Below the pieces are notes generated by a model. It saw only the letters and a program-made list of their open reading frames with translations. It searched no databases and was not told the DNA's origin. Made by a program: the position numbers and the translations under genes. Below are positions 53,415 through 62,081 of a stretch of DNA of 64,000 nt, piece by piece (positions within the stretch are counted from its first letter, which is position 1; each line of letters opens with the position of its first letter). The stretch is from Alistipes sp. (lineage in GTDB: Bacteria > Bacteroidota > Bacteroidia > Bacteroidales > Rikenellaceae). Location: the NCBI GenBank assembly GCA_017938765.1, contig JAGBAX010000008.1:62001-126000 (forward strand), given 5' to 3'.

Positions 53415-54803
53415 TTATAGGTTGCAAATTTCACTGATTTCCCTAATAAAACGCTGTGCCAACTCATCTGCCTCTACTGGCGATTTTGCCTCTGTATAGA
53501 TACGGATAATCGGCTCTGTGTTTGACTTACGAAGGTGTACCCAACTCTGAGCAAAGTCAATTTTTACACCATCTATATCATTCACATTTTCAGAAGCGTA
53601 ACGGTTCTTCATCTCAAGCAACACTTTATCTACATCTATAGCTGGCGTAAGCTCAATTTTATTCTTTGATGCGTAGTATGCAGGATATGTTGCACGAAGG
53701 GCTGTCATCGTCATATTCTTCTTAGCTAAATAGGTAAGGAATAGAGCTGTTCCAACAAGCGCATCACGGCCATAGTGAAGCTCTGGATAGATAACACCGC
53801 CATTACCCTCACCACCGATAATTGCACCAGTCTCCTTCATCTTTGCAACCACATTAACCTCACCAACTGCAGAGGCTGTATAACTACCCCCGTGAGCCTC
53901 TGTAACATCACGCAACGCACGTGAAGAACTTAAGTTTGAGACAGTATTGCCGACCTTCTGCGAAAGAATGTAGTCCGCAACGGCAACGAGTGTATACTCC
54001 TCCACAAACATTGTTCCATCCTCACTAACAAATGCCAAGCGATCCACATCTGGGTCTACAACAATACCCAAATCTGCACCCTCACGAACGATAACCTCTG
54101 AAATCTCTGTAAGATTCTGTGGTAGAGGCTCTGGGTTATGAGCAAACTCGCCAGTTGGCTCGCAGTTAAGTTCTACAACATCGCAGCCCAACTCTCTAAG
54201 CAATTTTGGTATTACAACGCCACCAATAGAGTTCACCGCATCAACAACAACCTTGAATTTACGAGCCTTTACAGCCTCAATATCTACAAGCGGAAGAGCA
54301 AGCACCTGAGAGATGTGAGTATCATTAAAATCTTCACTTAAGATAACCTTTCCAAGATGGTCTACATCAGGGAATTGGTAGCTATCGTCTTCTGCATAGG
54401 CAAGCACCTTTTTACCCTCTGCATCATTAAGAAACTCTCCCTTTTCATTGAGTAGTTTAAGGGCATTCCACTGCTTAGGGTTGTGAGATGCAGTAATGAT
54501 AATTCCACCATCTGCCTTGTGAGTTATAACAGCCATTTCAGTACCTGGAGTGGTACATAGACCAACATTGATAACATTAACACCACAGCCGAGCAGTGTA
54601 CCAACAATAATTTTCTCGACCATCTCTCCTGAAATTCGAGCATCGCGTCCTACAACAACAGTTAGACGCTTGCCATCATTCTTCTCACTCATAAAGCGAG
54701 AGTAAGCCGTTGTAAATTTAACAACATCAATAGGTGTAAGATTCTCGCCGGGCTGTGCACCAATAGTTCCACGAATTCCCGAAATAGACTTAATTAGTGT
54801 CAT
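53415..54803 (-). CDS. glmM: Phosphoglucosamine mutase (phosphohexomutase family)
   Basis: A 462-residue alpha-D-phosphohexomutase converting glucosamine 6-phosphate to glucosamine 1-phosphate for cell-wall precursor synthesis. Seen are ISGIRGTIG at the start, the phosphoserine loop TASHNPKQWN (about residue 100), the metal loop DPDVDRLAF (about 242), sugar-binding GEGNGGVIYP (about 325) and the phosphate site RKSNTEPIIRIY near the end. The ATG at 54803 is chosen; the frame continues upstream to 55007 but runs through the udp promoter and gene on the other strand. A phosphomannomutase/phosphoglucomutase activity cannot be excluded. Confidence 0.9.
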   Translation of the reverse strand: MTLIKSISGIRGTIGAQPGENLTPIDVVKFTTAYSRFMSEKNDGKRLTVVVGRDARISGEMVEKIIVGTLLGCGVNVINVGLCTTPGTEMAVITHKADGGIIITASHNPKQWNALKLLNEKGEFLNDAEGKKVLAYAEDDSYQFPDVDHLGKVILSEDFNDTHISQVLALPLVDIEAVKARKFKVVVDAVNSIGGVVIPKLLRELGCDVVELNCEPTGEFAHNPEPLPQNLTEISEVIVREGADLGIVVDPDVDRLAFVSEDGTMFVEEYTLVAVADYILSQKVGNTVSNLSSSRALRDVTEAHGGSYTASAVGEVNVVAKMKETGAIIGGEGNGGVIYPELHYGRDALVGTALFLTYLAKKNMTMTALRATYPAYYASKNKIELTPAIDVDKVLLEMKNRYASENVNDIDGVKIDFAQSWVHLRKSNTEPIIRIYTEAKSPVEADELAQRFIREISEICNL

Positions 54804-54837
54804 TTTTTTATTTTTAATAAAAAAGTTTAGCAAAATT

Positions 54838-54868
54838 TTTGAAATACGATGTAAATATATTACTTTTA
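54838..54868 (+). promoter_or_regulatory. Promoter of the uridine phosphorylase gene
   Basis: TTTG (54838-54841), 19 bp, TACTTTTA (54861-54868). One base differs from the -7 consensus. The predicted start near 54875 gives a leader of about 35 nt to the ATG at 54910. Confidence 0.48.
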
Positions 54869-54909
54869 TGCCAATTATCCAACAATTAACAGATATTAAA
54901 ACGATAATT

Positions 54910-55794
54910 ATGAGTAAAAAGAGAACTATACCGGCTTCGGAACTCATTATAAATGAGGACGGTACAATATTCCACCTACACCTTTTACCGGAGCAGATTG
55001 CTGACATAGTATTACTCGTTGGCGATCCTGGTCGCGTGGAGATGATTGCCTCATTCTTTGACAGTCGCGAGTGCGAGGTCTCAAACCGCGAGTTTAAGAC
55101 AATTACTGGTAGCTACAAGGGTAAGAGAATGACTGTTCTCTCTACTGGTATCGGCATCGGAAATATAGATATTTGCGTTACAGAGCTTGATGCTCTTGCA
55201 AACATTGACTTTACAACTCGTCAAGTTAAGGATAACTTCCGCCAGCTAACACTTGTTCGTCTCGGCACCTCTGGCGCACTGCAGGCTGATATTAAGGTAG
55301 GCGAGGCTATTTTTGCCAAGACATCAGTCGGTTTTGACGGTCTGCTGAACTACTATGCTGGCCGAAACGATGTTTGCGACCTTGATATTGAGAAGGCATT
55401 TATTGAGCATACAGGATGGAACGAACTTCTTCCAAAGCCATACTTCATTGATGCAGACCCATCACTGGCGGAGTTATTCAAGGAGACCACTCGTCAGGGT
55501 ATAACCATTGCCGCCCCTGGTTTCTATGCGCCACAGGGTCGTTGGGTACGCCTTCAGCCTCAGGACATTAATCTAAACGAGAAGATTGAGTCCTTTGAGT
55601 ACGAGGGTCGCAAGATTACCAACTTTGAGATGGAGAGCTCAGCTCTGGCAGGCATGGCGGCTCTTATGGGACACAAGGCAGCTACAATCTGCACAATCAT
55701 TGCCCAGCGCATAGCACTTGACGCTTGCACAGACTACAAGCCATTTGTGCGCCATATGATTGCCTCTGCGCTTGACAAGTTAGCAACACTTTAG
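54910..55794 (+). CDS. udp: Uridine phosphorylase-like nucleoside phosphorylase
   Basis: A 294-residue NP-I family enzyme that would split uridine (or another nucleoside) with phosphate to the base and ribose 1-phosphate. Motifs are LLVGDPGRVEMI, STGIGIGNIDICVTELDAL, LVRLGTSGALQ and NFEMESSALAGMAAL, which binds ribose and defines the family. The ATG at 54910 is preferred over the one at 54868, which lies in the -7 box. Head of the plus-strand series that includes dnaN (33-nt gap). Pyrimidine preference is inferred. Confidence 0.87.
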   Translation: MSKKRTIPASELIINEDGTIFHLHLLPEQIADIVLLVGDPGRVEMIASFFDSRECEVSNREFKTITGSYKGKRMTVLSTGIGIGNIDICVTELDALANIDFTTRQVKDNFRQLTLVRLGTSGALQADIKVGEAIFAKTSVGFDGLLNYYAGRNDVCDLDIEKAFIEHTGWNELLPKPYFIDADPSLAELFKETTRQGITIAAPGFYAPQGRWVRLQPQDINLNEKIESFEYEGRKITNFEMESSALAGMAALMGHKAATICTIIAQRIALDACTDYKPFVRHMIASALDKLATL

Positions 55795-55827
55795 CAAATA
55801 ATACTAAACAAATAAAATAACAGAAAG

Positions 55828-56952
55828 ATGAAATTTACAGTATCTAGTTCGGCGCTTCTGTCTGTGCTTTCAACAACAGGCAAAGCTATCAACAACAAGA
55901 GTTCACTTCCAATTCTTGAGCACTTCCTTATGGAGCTCAAGGATGGCGTTCTTCGCGTAACAGCTTCAGATTCAGAGACCACGCTCATTGGTACGTTAGA
56001 GGTTGAGAATGTAGAGCGCGAGGGTATGGTTGCAGCTCAGGCAAAAGTCCTTCTTGACGTGCTCAAGGAGTGTTCAGAGATGCCTCTAACATTTGATGTA
56101 AACGAGAATACTTGGGAGATTAAAATCTCTTGGCACTCTGGTGGCTCATCAATCCCAGGTGCAAACCCTGTAAGCTATCCTACAAGCAAGACTCTTGCAG
56201 AGGATAAGACAGAGGTTACACTTGATGTTGATACGCTTATTAACGGCATCAACAAGACTATCTTTGCTACTGCAGACGACGAGTTCAAGCCAATGATGAA
56301 CGGTATCTTCTTCAATATTGAGCCAAAGGGTATCACATATGTTGCTACAGATGCACGCAAGCTTGTTAAGTACACAGCAGAGTATGAGTGCAACGCTACT
56401 GCATCGTTCATCCTTCCTAAGAAGCCTGCAAACCTTCTCAAGGCTATGCTTCTGAAGGAGGAGGACGACGTGACTATCAGCTTTGACCAGAGCAATGCTA
56501 TCTTCACTCTTAAGAACTACACTCTTGTTTGCCGCCTTATTGAGGGTAACTATCCTAACTATAACGTTGTTATTCCAGCAGCAAACCCTAACAAGTTGCT
56601 TGTTGACCGTGTAGAGCTTCTTAACAGTATCAAGCGCGTTGCTGTATGTGCAAACTCGGCTACAAATCTTATCCGTCTTGATATTGCAGACAACAAACTC
56701 ACTCTTACTGCTCAGGACGTAAATTTCTACGTATCAGCAAACGAGACTGTAAACTGCTCTTACGAGGGTCAGCCACTCTCTATCGGCTTTAAGTCTGGTT
56801 TCCTTGTAGAGGTGCTTACAAACATTGAGACCCCTACAGTGCTTGTAGAGCTCGCAGACTCATCTCGCGCAGGTGTATTCAAGCCAGTGTATGACGATGT
56901 ACAGAGCACTTCTACCCTGATGCTCATTATGCCGATGGTAATTAGCGCATAG
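55828..56952 (+). CDS. dnaN: DNA polymerase III sliding clamp (beta subunit)
   Basis: A 374-residue ring-forming clamp that tethers DNA polymerase III to DNA. It opens with MKFTVSSSALLSVLSTTGKAI and has three clamp folds: SLPILEHFLMELKDG in the first, NGIFFNIEPKGITYVATDARKL in the second (split around residue 165), and the C-terminal LMLIMPMVIS that forms the hydrophobic peptide-binding pocket. Length is normal. It is followed 1 nt later by an exonuclease gene. No dnaA lies next to it, so this does not mark the origin. Confidence 0.97.
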   Translation: MKFTVSSSALLSVLSTTGKAINNKSSLPILEHFLMELKDGVLRVTASDSETTLIGTLEVENVEREGMVAAQAKVLLDVLKECSEMPLTFDVNENTWEIKISWHSGGSSIPGANPVSYPTSKTLAEDKTEVTLDVDTLINGINKTIFATADDEFKPMMNGIFFNIEPKGITYVATDARKLVKYTAEYECNATASFILPKKPANLLKAMLLKEEDDVTISFDQSNAIFTLKNYTLVCRLIEGNYPNYNVVIPAANPNKLLVDRVELLNSIKRVAVCANSATNLIRLDIADNKLTLTAQDVNFYVSANETVNCSYEGQPLSIGFKSGFLVEVLTNIETPTVLVELADSSRAGVFKPVYDDVQSTSTLMLIMPMVISA

Positions 56953-56953
56953 T

Positions 56954-57721
56954 ATGAAGCTAAACCTAAAAAGGCCGATAATCTTCTTTGACTTGGAGAC
57001 TACCGGTACTGATACTTCAAACGACCGTATCGTTGAGATATCAATGGTAAAGGTCGCACCAGATGGAGAGAAGACGATTAAGACTCGCCGCATAAATCCA
57101 GAGATGCCGATACCTGCAGAGGCTACGGCCGTGCACCACATCACTGATGAGGATGTTAAGGATTGCCCAACATTCAAGCAGATTGCAAAGTCACTAAAGG
57201 CTTTTATGGAGGGTTGTGATTTTGGCGGTTTTAACTCTAACCGTTTTGATCTACCGGTGCTTGTAGAGGAATTTTTGCGTGCGGGAGTCGATGTAGACTT
57301 CCGCAAGCGCCGTTATATTGATGTCCAGAACATCTTCCACAAGAAGGAGGAGCGAACTCTTATTGCGGCATATCGTTTCTACTGTAACAAGGACCTTGAG
57401 GCTGCGCACAGCGCTGAGGCAGACACTCTTGCTACATATGAGGTACTTCTGGGTCAGTTAGAGCGATATGAGGATCTTCAGAATGATGTAGATTTTCTCT
57501 CTGAGTACTCTACACGCAACAGAACTGCCGACTTTGCTGGTCGCATAGGTTACGATGACAAGGAGCAGGAGATTTTCACTTTCGGTAAGTATAAGGGTCG
57601 CGTAGTGGCTGAAATCTTTGAGAAGGATCCAAGCTATTATGACTGGATGATGAACGGCGATTTTCCTCAATACACAAAGAAGATTATTACAGAGATTAAG
57701 CTCAGAAGCAAAAAGTTTTAG
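56954..57721 (+). CDS. DnaQ-like 3'-5' exonuclease (DEDDh) with ExoX-type C-terminal domain
   Basis: A 255-residue exonuclease. The Exo I motif FFDLETTGTD is at about residue 11, Exo II is around GGFNSNRFDLPVL (about 95), and Exo III is HSAEADTLAT (about 155), giving the DEDDh set. The C-terminal segment FTFGKYKGRVVAEI (about 205-250) resembles the small domain found after ExoX-like nucleases. It could act as a proofreading or repair exonuclease; coupling to dnaN (1-nt gap) supports a link to replication. It is not the full proofreading subunit of a PolC-type enzyme. Confidence 0.9.
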   Translation: MKLNLKRPIIFFDLETTGTDTSNDRIVEISMVKVAPDGEKTIKTRRINPEMPIPAEATAVHHITDEDVKDCPTFKQIAKSLKAFMEGCDFGGFNSNRFDLPVLVEEFLRAGVDVDFRKRRYIDVQNIFHKKEERTLIAAYRFYCNKDLEAAHSAEADTLATYEVLLGQLERYEDLQNDVDFLSEYSTRNRTADFAGRIGYDDKEQEIFTFGKYKGRVVAEIFEKDPSYYDWMMNGDFPQYTKKIITEIKLRSKKF

Positions 57722-57733
57722 AGTAATAAATAG

Positions 57734-59620
57734 ATGATTAAACGAATCGGCATTACCGCTATAGCCATTGTGCTTAGTAGCGGTGCGCTATTTGCGCAAA
57801 ATGAGCAGATTGTCTATATAGACGGCGCAAAATACACCGTATACACCGTTGTCAAGGGAGATACCCTCTATTCTCTCTCAAAAAAATACGGACTTACAAT
57901 AGATCAGCTCACAGAGGCAAATCCAACCCTTGCAGAGGGTCTAAAAGCGGGACAGAACATCAAAATTCCGCATGTGAAGGCTTTGGACAAAAGCTCCGAC
58001 AAGAGTTCTAAGAAGATTGCAAAGCGCAATAAGAAACTTTTCCGCAACTATATTGTCCGCAAGGGCGATACAATGTACTCCATTGCTCGCATTTATGGAG
58101 TCTCTGTCGCTACGCTTATTGCAGACAATAGCGATATTGACCCTGCACATCTTGCAGTAGGAGCCAACATCCGCATTCGTCGTAGCGAGATTGGTACTGC
58201 AACAGAGCAAGATAATCGCGCACAGTTAGAGCAGCAAAAGCGCACAATGGAGAGTGTTACAACCGATTCATATAGCTACCACGTCGTACATAGCGGTGAG
58301 GATGCTAAATCTATCGCTTCACGATTTGGCACAACTGTAAAAAAGTTACTCGCTCTAAATGGCTTTACTTCCGAGGCAGATGTTCGCGAGGGTCTGATAA
58401 TCAAAGTACCAAAAACATCTGACACTAAGTCTATTGAGAAAACTGACGAGCAAACATCTATAGACAAGCCTACGACAGAAGAGTCTAAAAAAGAGCAGGA
58501 TAGGGTAGTCAAAGCAACCTTCAAAGCTCTAATTCCAAATGAGCGAGCCGAGGTGGCACTTATGCTTCCTCTGACTACTGCCGAGCGCAGACAACAAAAT
58601 TTTATAGACTTCTATCAAGGTTTTCTGCTTGGCGCTGACCAACTACGTCTTAACGGCTACCAATCACACATCCACCTCTACAACACTGCACACGATAGTA
58701 GTAGAGTTGCAGATATTATTGAGAGTGGGGAGCTGAAAGGTATGAATCTTATCGTCGGACCAGTCTATGAGGATACACTTATTCCAGTTACACGATATGC
58801 CGAAAAGCACTCTATTCCTGTCGTGTCACCACTTGCTAACCTAACACAGACCACTGCAAGCAACCTCTTCCAGATGTCTCCACGTCCAAGTAGCAAGTAT
58901 GACAAGGTTAAGAGTCTATTTGATGGCAGTCAGCGCATTGTTATCATATCCTCTGACACAGTAGACAAGGACTACGAAAATGAAATTATGCAGCTTATTG
59001 GTCAGACGCCTTATATCACTCATAAGTACGTATACGAGCATCCTTCAGTAATAGAAAAGAGAGAGAAGGCTCGTGCTGAGGGTGCTGAGGTTGCTCCATC
59101 TCCAAGTGATTTATCTCCACTGTTAGAGAGCGACCAGAATACACTCTTTGTCGTCCTTGGTGGTACAGAGGTAGAGGTAGACCGCATTCTTGCTGCATTG
59201 GCATCAGCGAACATCTCATTAAAATCTCGCTCAATGAAAGCCGCTCCATATATGGTGTTTGGTAATAACAAGTGGAATAGATACCGCAATATTGACCGCG
59301 CACTATTCTTCTCAAATAATGTTATCATGCTCTCAACATACCATACAGACCGCACTGTAGAGCCTGTACGCAAGTTCAGCGCAGAGTACATTAAGGCTTT
59401 TGGTTCTATGCCATCTCTATACGCCTACAGAGGATATGATGCCGCAACAATATTCATACAGACTCTATACGATAAGATTGAGAGCGGACTTATAAACGAG
59501 CTGTTTACACCGTTACAGACCCCATACTCGTTTACAGAGGATGAGCAAAGTGGTGTTCGCGTAAATAGCGAGTGGATACGAATAAACTACAACAGCAACT
59601 TCACAATCACAACAGAGTAA
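57734..59620 (+). CDS. LysM-repeat periplasmic protein with ABC-binding-protein-like domain
   Basis: A 628-residue exported protein with a signal peptide (about 1-22, ending LFAQ). Three LysM peptidoglycan-binding repeats follow: about 35-78 (VVKGDTLYSLSKKYG), 98-145 (VRKGDTMYSIARIYG) and 180-226 (VHSGEDAKSIASRFG). After a charged linker comes a type I periplasmic-binding fold (about 272-620) beginning ALMLPLT. The combination is common in Bacteroidota and resembles LpoA-like or amino-acid receptor folds; the role may be to bind peptidoglycan and regulate its synthesis, but this is inferred. Its stop overlaps the rex ATG by one base. Confidence 0.85.
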   Translation: MIKRIGITAIAIVLSSGALFAQNEQIVYIDGAKYTVYTVVKGDTLYSLSKKYGLTIDQLTEANPTLAEGLKAGQNIKIPHVKALDKSSDKSSKKIAKRNKKLFRNYIVRKGDTMYSIARIYGVSVATLIADNSDIDPAHLAVGANIRIRRSEIGTATEQDNRAQLEQQKRTMESVTTDSYSYHVVHSGEDAKSIASRFGTTVKKLLALNGFTSEADVREGLIIKVPKTSDTKSIEKTDEQTSIDKPTTEESKKEQDRVVKATFKALIPNERAEVALMLPLTTAERRQQNFIDFYQGFLLGADQLRLNGYQSHIHLYNTAHDSSRVADIIESGELKGMNLIVGPVYEDTLIPVTRYAEKHSIPVVSPLANLTQTTASNLFQMSPRPSSKYDKVKSLFDGSQRIVIISSDTVDKDYENEIMQLIGQTPYITHKYVYEHPSVIEKREKARAEGAEVAPSPSDLSPLLESDQNTLFVVLGGTEVEVDRILAALASANISLKSRSMKAAPYMVFGNNKWNRYRNIDRALFFSNNVIMLSTYHTDRTVEPVRKFSAEYIKAFGSMPSLYAYRGYDAATIFIQTLYDKIESGLINELFTPLQTPYSFTEDEQSGVRVNSEWIRINYNSNFTITTE

Positions 59621-60270
59621 TGCCAAACATCCCGACCAATATCCCTGAGAAGACCATTGAGCGACTTAGCGAATATCGTCGTACACTGCTCAAATACCAT
59701 CGTCAAGGTGTGACACACATCTTCTCGCATGTGCTTGCTGGTATTCACGGTATTACAGCGGTGCAGGTGCGTCGCGACCTTATGCTTATTGGCTTTACAA
59801 GTGATGCCAAGAAGGGGTATGATGTAGGAGTGTTGATTGAGTTTATCAACAACATTCTCTATGGCGAGAACACGACAAACATCGCCGTAATTGGCATGGG
59901 TCACCTCGGACAGGCGATAACCAAGTATTTCAACAGCAAGCAGTTGAAACTCAAAATCACTGCAGCCTTTGATATTGACCAATCTAAGGTTGGAACTACA
60001 ATTGACGACATTCCTTGCTATGCTATGAGCGACTTTGAGCAGGTGATGGAGAATAATGACATTAGCATTGTTATACTCTCGCTACCAGCTAAGGCCGCAA
60101 CAGAACTTGTTGTTCCAATTATCAACGCAGGAATTAAGGGTGTGCTGAACTTTACTTCAGCACCGCTTAACTTTCCTCAAGGCATTGTTGTTGAGAACTA
60201 TGATATTACTACCATTCTTGAAAAGGTGGCATACTTTGTTAAGGCCGCTGAGGAGAATGAAGCTAATTAG
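59620..60270 (+). CDS. rex: Redox-sensing transcriptional repressor Rex
   Basis: A 216-residue NADH/NAD+-responsive repressor. The N-terminal winged helix spans about 5-75 (IPEKTIERLSEYRRTLLKY, then ITAVQVRRDLMLIGF). A Rossmann fold with GMGHLGQAI (about residue 90) follows, then a C-terminal swapped helix. Rex releases DNA at high NADH and controls fermentation and respiration genes. The ATG at 59620 overlaps the stop of the LysM gene; the frame open from 59572 is not used. No Rex box was firmly identified in the window. Confidence 0.95.
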   Translation: MPNIPTNIPEKTIERLSEYRRTLLKYHRQGVTHIFSHVLAGIHGITAVQVRRDLMLIGFTSDAKKGYDVGVLIEFINNILYGENTTNIAVIGMGHLGQAITKYFNSKQLKLKITAAFDIDQSKVGTTIDDIPCYAMSDFEQVMENNDISIVILSLPAKAATELVVPIINAGIKGVLNFTSAPLNFPQGIVVENYDITTILEKVAYFVKAAEENEAN

Positions 60271-60278
60271 CAGTCACT

Positions 60279-61001
60279 ATGCAGACCCTCTTTGGATTTG
60301 ACAATCTTCCAGTAATAGAACACGCCGTAGCGACCGTTGGTTCATACGACGGAGTGCATCTTGGACACAAGGTGCTTATTGACCATGTGGTTGAGAGGGC
60401 TAAGCTGCGAGGAGGGAAGAGTATAGTGCTCACCTTTGAGCCTCACCCGCGCATTACACTTGGCAAGGCGGATGGGTTAAAACTTCTCACAACGGTAGAA
60501 GAGAAGCGTATAATATTAGAGCGCTTAGGTGTTGACTACATGTTAATTATACCATTTGACAAGGCCTTTAGTCAGTTGTCACACGACACTTTTATTCGCG
60601 ACTATCTGCTTGCCAAATTACACATTGAGGAGCTTGTTGTAGGATATAATCATCGCTTTGGGCATAACAAATCTGGCGATTACGACTACCTATCTTCAAG
60701 CGGTATTGAGGTTACTCGCATTGACCAGCAGTTGGTTGAGAACAACAAGGTCAGCTCAACAATCATTCGCGAAACAATTGAGCGCGGTGATATAATATTA
60801 GCAAACCAACTACTGGGGCACACATATGTTATAAAGGGTAGAAGTGACAATGGTGGATTTATTGCTACTGATAGTTACAAACTCTTACCACCTGCAGGAT
60901 GTTATAGGGCAGTTGTAAACGGATTAGAGAGTGAGATTAGTGTAGTAGACGGTGGTATACACTGCCAAGAAAACAACAGAGAGCTGACTATTGAATTATG
61001 A
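60279..61001 (+). CDS. ribF: FAD synthetase (RibF-type) with shortened riboflavin-kinase region
   Basis: A 240-residue enzyme. The FMN adenylyltransferase domain is complete: TVGSYDGVHLGH (about residue 20), VLTFEPHPRI, VGYNHRFGHNKSGD (about 120) and SSTIIRETIERGD (about 160). The riboflavin-kinase domain, which normally makes the protein about 310 residues, is reduced to about 70 residues. The kinase motif PTAN is absent; IATD occurs at the matching place before YKLLPPAGCYRAV. It may therefore make FAD from FMN but not FMN from riboflavin, by inference. The next gene starts 4 nt before its stop. Confidence 0.85.
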   Translation: MQTLFGFDNLPVIEHAVATVGSYDGVHLGHKVLIDHVVERAKLRGGKSIVLTFEPHPRITLGKADGLKLLTTVEEKRIILERLGVDYMLIIPFDKAFSQLSHDTFIRDYLLAKLHIEELVVGYNHRFGHNKSGDYDYLSSSGIEVTRIDQQLVENNKVSSTIIRETIERGDIILANQLLGHTYVIKGRSDNGGFIATDSYKLLPPAGCYRAVVNGLESEISVVDGGIHCQENNRELTIEL

Positions 61002-61405
61002 TTACATTTGACACAAAAATTCGCGTTCTATACCGTGACACCGATAAGATGGGAGTGGTGTATCACGCAAACTATATCGTCTTTTATGAGGCGGCTCGCA
61101 ACGAGATGTTCCGCGCAATAGGTCTGCCTTATACGATGCTTGAGCAGATGAACATCGTAATGCCAATAGTAGAGGTTGAGTCTAAATATAAAGCTCCGGC
61201 ATACTATGACGACTTGCTCACTGTCCGTGCAACAATCAAAGAACTACCAGTTGTTCGCGCTATTGTTGAGTATGAGGTCTACAATGAGACTGGACAGCTA
61301 CTAAACACTGGCAAAACCGTATTGGGATATGTAAACACAGAGCGTATGAGGCCTTGCCGAGCGCCACAAAAGTTTATTGATGAACTGCAGAAGTATTTTG
61401 AGTAG
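60998..61405 (+). CDS. YbgC-like acyl-CoA thioesterase (hotdog fold)
   Basis: A 135-residue hotdog-fold thioesterase. The family motif YRDTDKMGVVYHANYIVFYEA (split at the catalytic Asp, about residue 17) and the following long helix are clear. These proteins hydrolyse acyl-CoA or acyl-ACP thioesters; in other bacteria a YbgC relative works with Tol-Pal genes, which are not present here. It overlaps the ribF-like gene by 4 nt. Substrate chain length is unknown. Confidence 0.9.
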   Translation: MITFDTKIRVLYRDTDKMGVVYHANYIVFYEAARNEMFRAIGLPYTMLEQMNIVMPIVEVESKYKAPAYYDDLLTVRATIKELPVVRAIVEYEVYNETGQLLNTGKTVLGYVNTERMRPCRAPQKFIDELQKYFE

Positions 61406-61415
61406 GGGTTGGGTA

Positions 61416-62024
61416 GTGATTATCTACCTTATGCTTGTTTGCCTATATTTCTGTCGCAAGGAGATAGGGCTAACAGGGCAGTTGATGTTTGATATCACAA
61501 AGACTCTTCCAGTGCTATTTCTTAGCATTGCGACCCTCTTCGCAAGCGACAGAGGGCTCATTTCGTTAGCATTACTACTCTCTGCTGCTGGAGATTTGGC
61601 TGGCGAAGAGGGAATTTTCCTACTACAGATAGCACTTTTTGCATTGGCTCACATTGCTTACATAGCAGACTTTTCAAAGCGCGTGACATTTAATCGTCGC
61701 AACAAAATCACTATAACAGTATGGGCACTCTTTGTAGCACTATTTGGAGGTTGGATTGTAAGCCATATCACTTCAGCAGCTATCATGGTTGCTTGTTCTA
61801 TCTACATGCTTATTATTGGCTCAATGACCGCGCTATCTTTTGCCATAAAGGTAGAGTATAAACCTCTTTACATCATTGCTGCGCTCCTCTTTTTATTCTC
61901 CGACAGCTGTATCGCTTGGAATAAGTTTGTTGAGCATTTCTCTGGTGCGGGAGTAACAATAATGACCACATACTTTGCAGCACAAGGTCTTTTCGCATGG
62001 TTGGCAATTGGAAAGCGAGCATAA
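61416..62024 (+). CDS. YhhN-like integral membrane protein (TMEM86 family)
   Basis: A protein of about 203 residues with some seven hydrophobic segments. It resembles the YhhN/TMEM86 family, some eukaryotic members of which are lysoplasmalogenases; marks are LALLLSAAGDLAGEE and LLFLFSDSCIAWNKF, which carry the conserved acidic residues. The GTG at 61416 is chosen because AGGGG sits 8 nt upstream and it lies after the thioesterase stop. The ATG at 61380, overlapping by 26 nt, is an alternative giving 12 more residues. Function in bacteria is unclear. Confidence 0.78.
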   Translation: MIIYLMLVCLYFCRKEIGLTGQLMFDITKTLPVLFLSIATLFASDRGLISLALLLSAAGDLAGEEGIFLLQIALFALAHIAYIADFSKRVTFNRRNKITITVWALFVALFGGWIVSHITSAAIMVACSIYMLIIGSMTALSFAIKVEYKPLYIIAALLFLFSDSCIAWNKFVEHFSGAGVTIMTTYFAAQGLFAWLAIGKRA

Positions 62025-62081
62025 GTTGATAGATTTTATCACTGAGACCCTCTTTACTATAAACAACTAACCCTCACTACT

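Noticed and set aside
53415-55007. Extended N-terminus of the phosphoglucosamine mutase.
   Set aside because: The extra 68 residues have a hydrophobic run but overlap the opposite-strand udp gene and its promoter; the conserved protein begins at the ATG at 54803.
55828-56952. Replication origin near dnaN.
   Set aside because: No dnaA gene, DnaA-box cluster or AT-rich unwinding region is seen; in Bacteroidota dnaN is often away from the origin.
61380-61415. ATG at 61380 as start of the YhhN-like gene.
   Set aside because: It overlaps the thioesterase gene by 26 nt without a ribosome-binding signal, while GTG at 61416 has AGGGG at a good distance. It remains possible.
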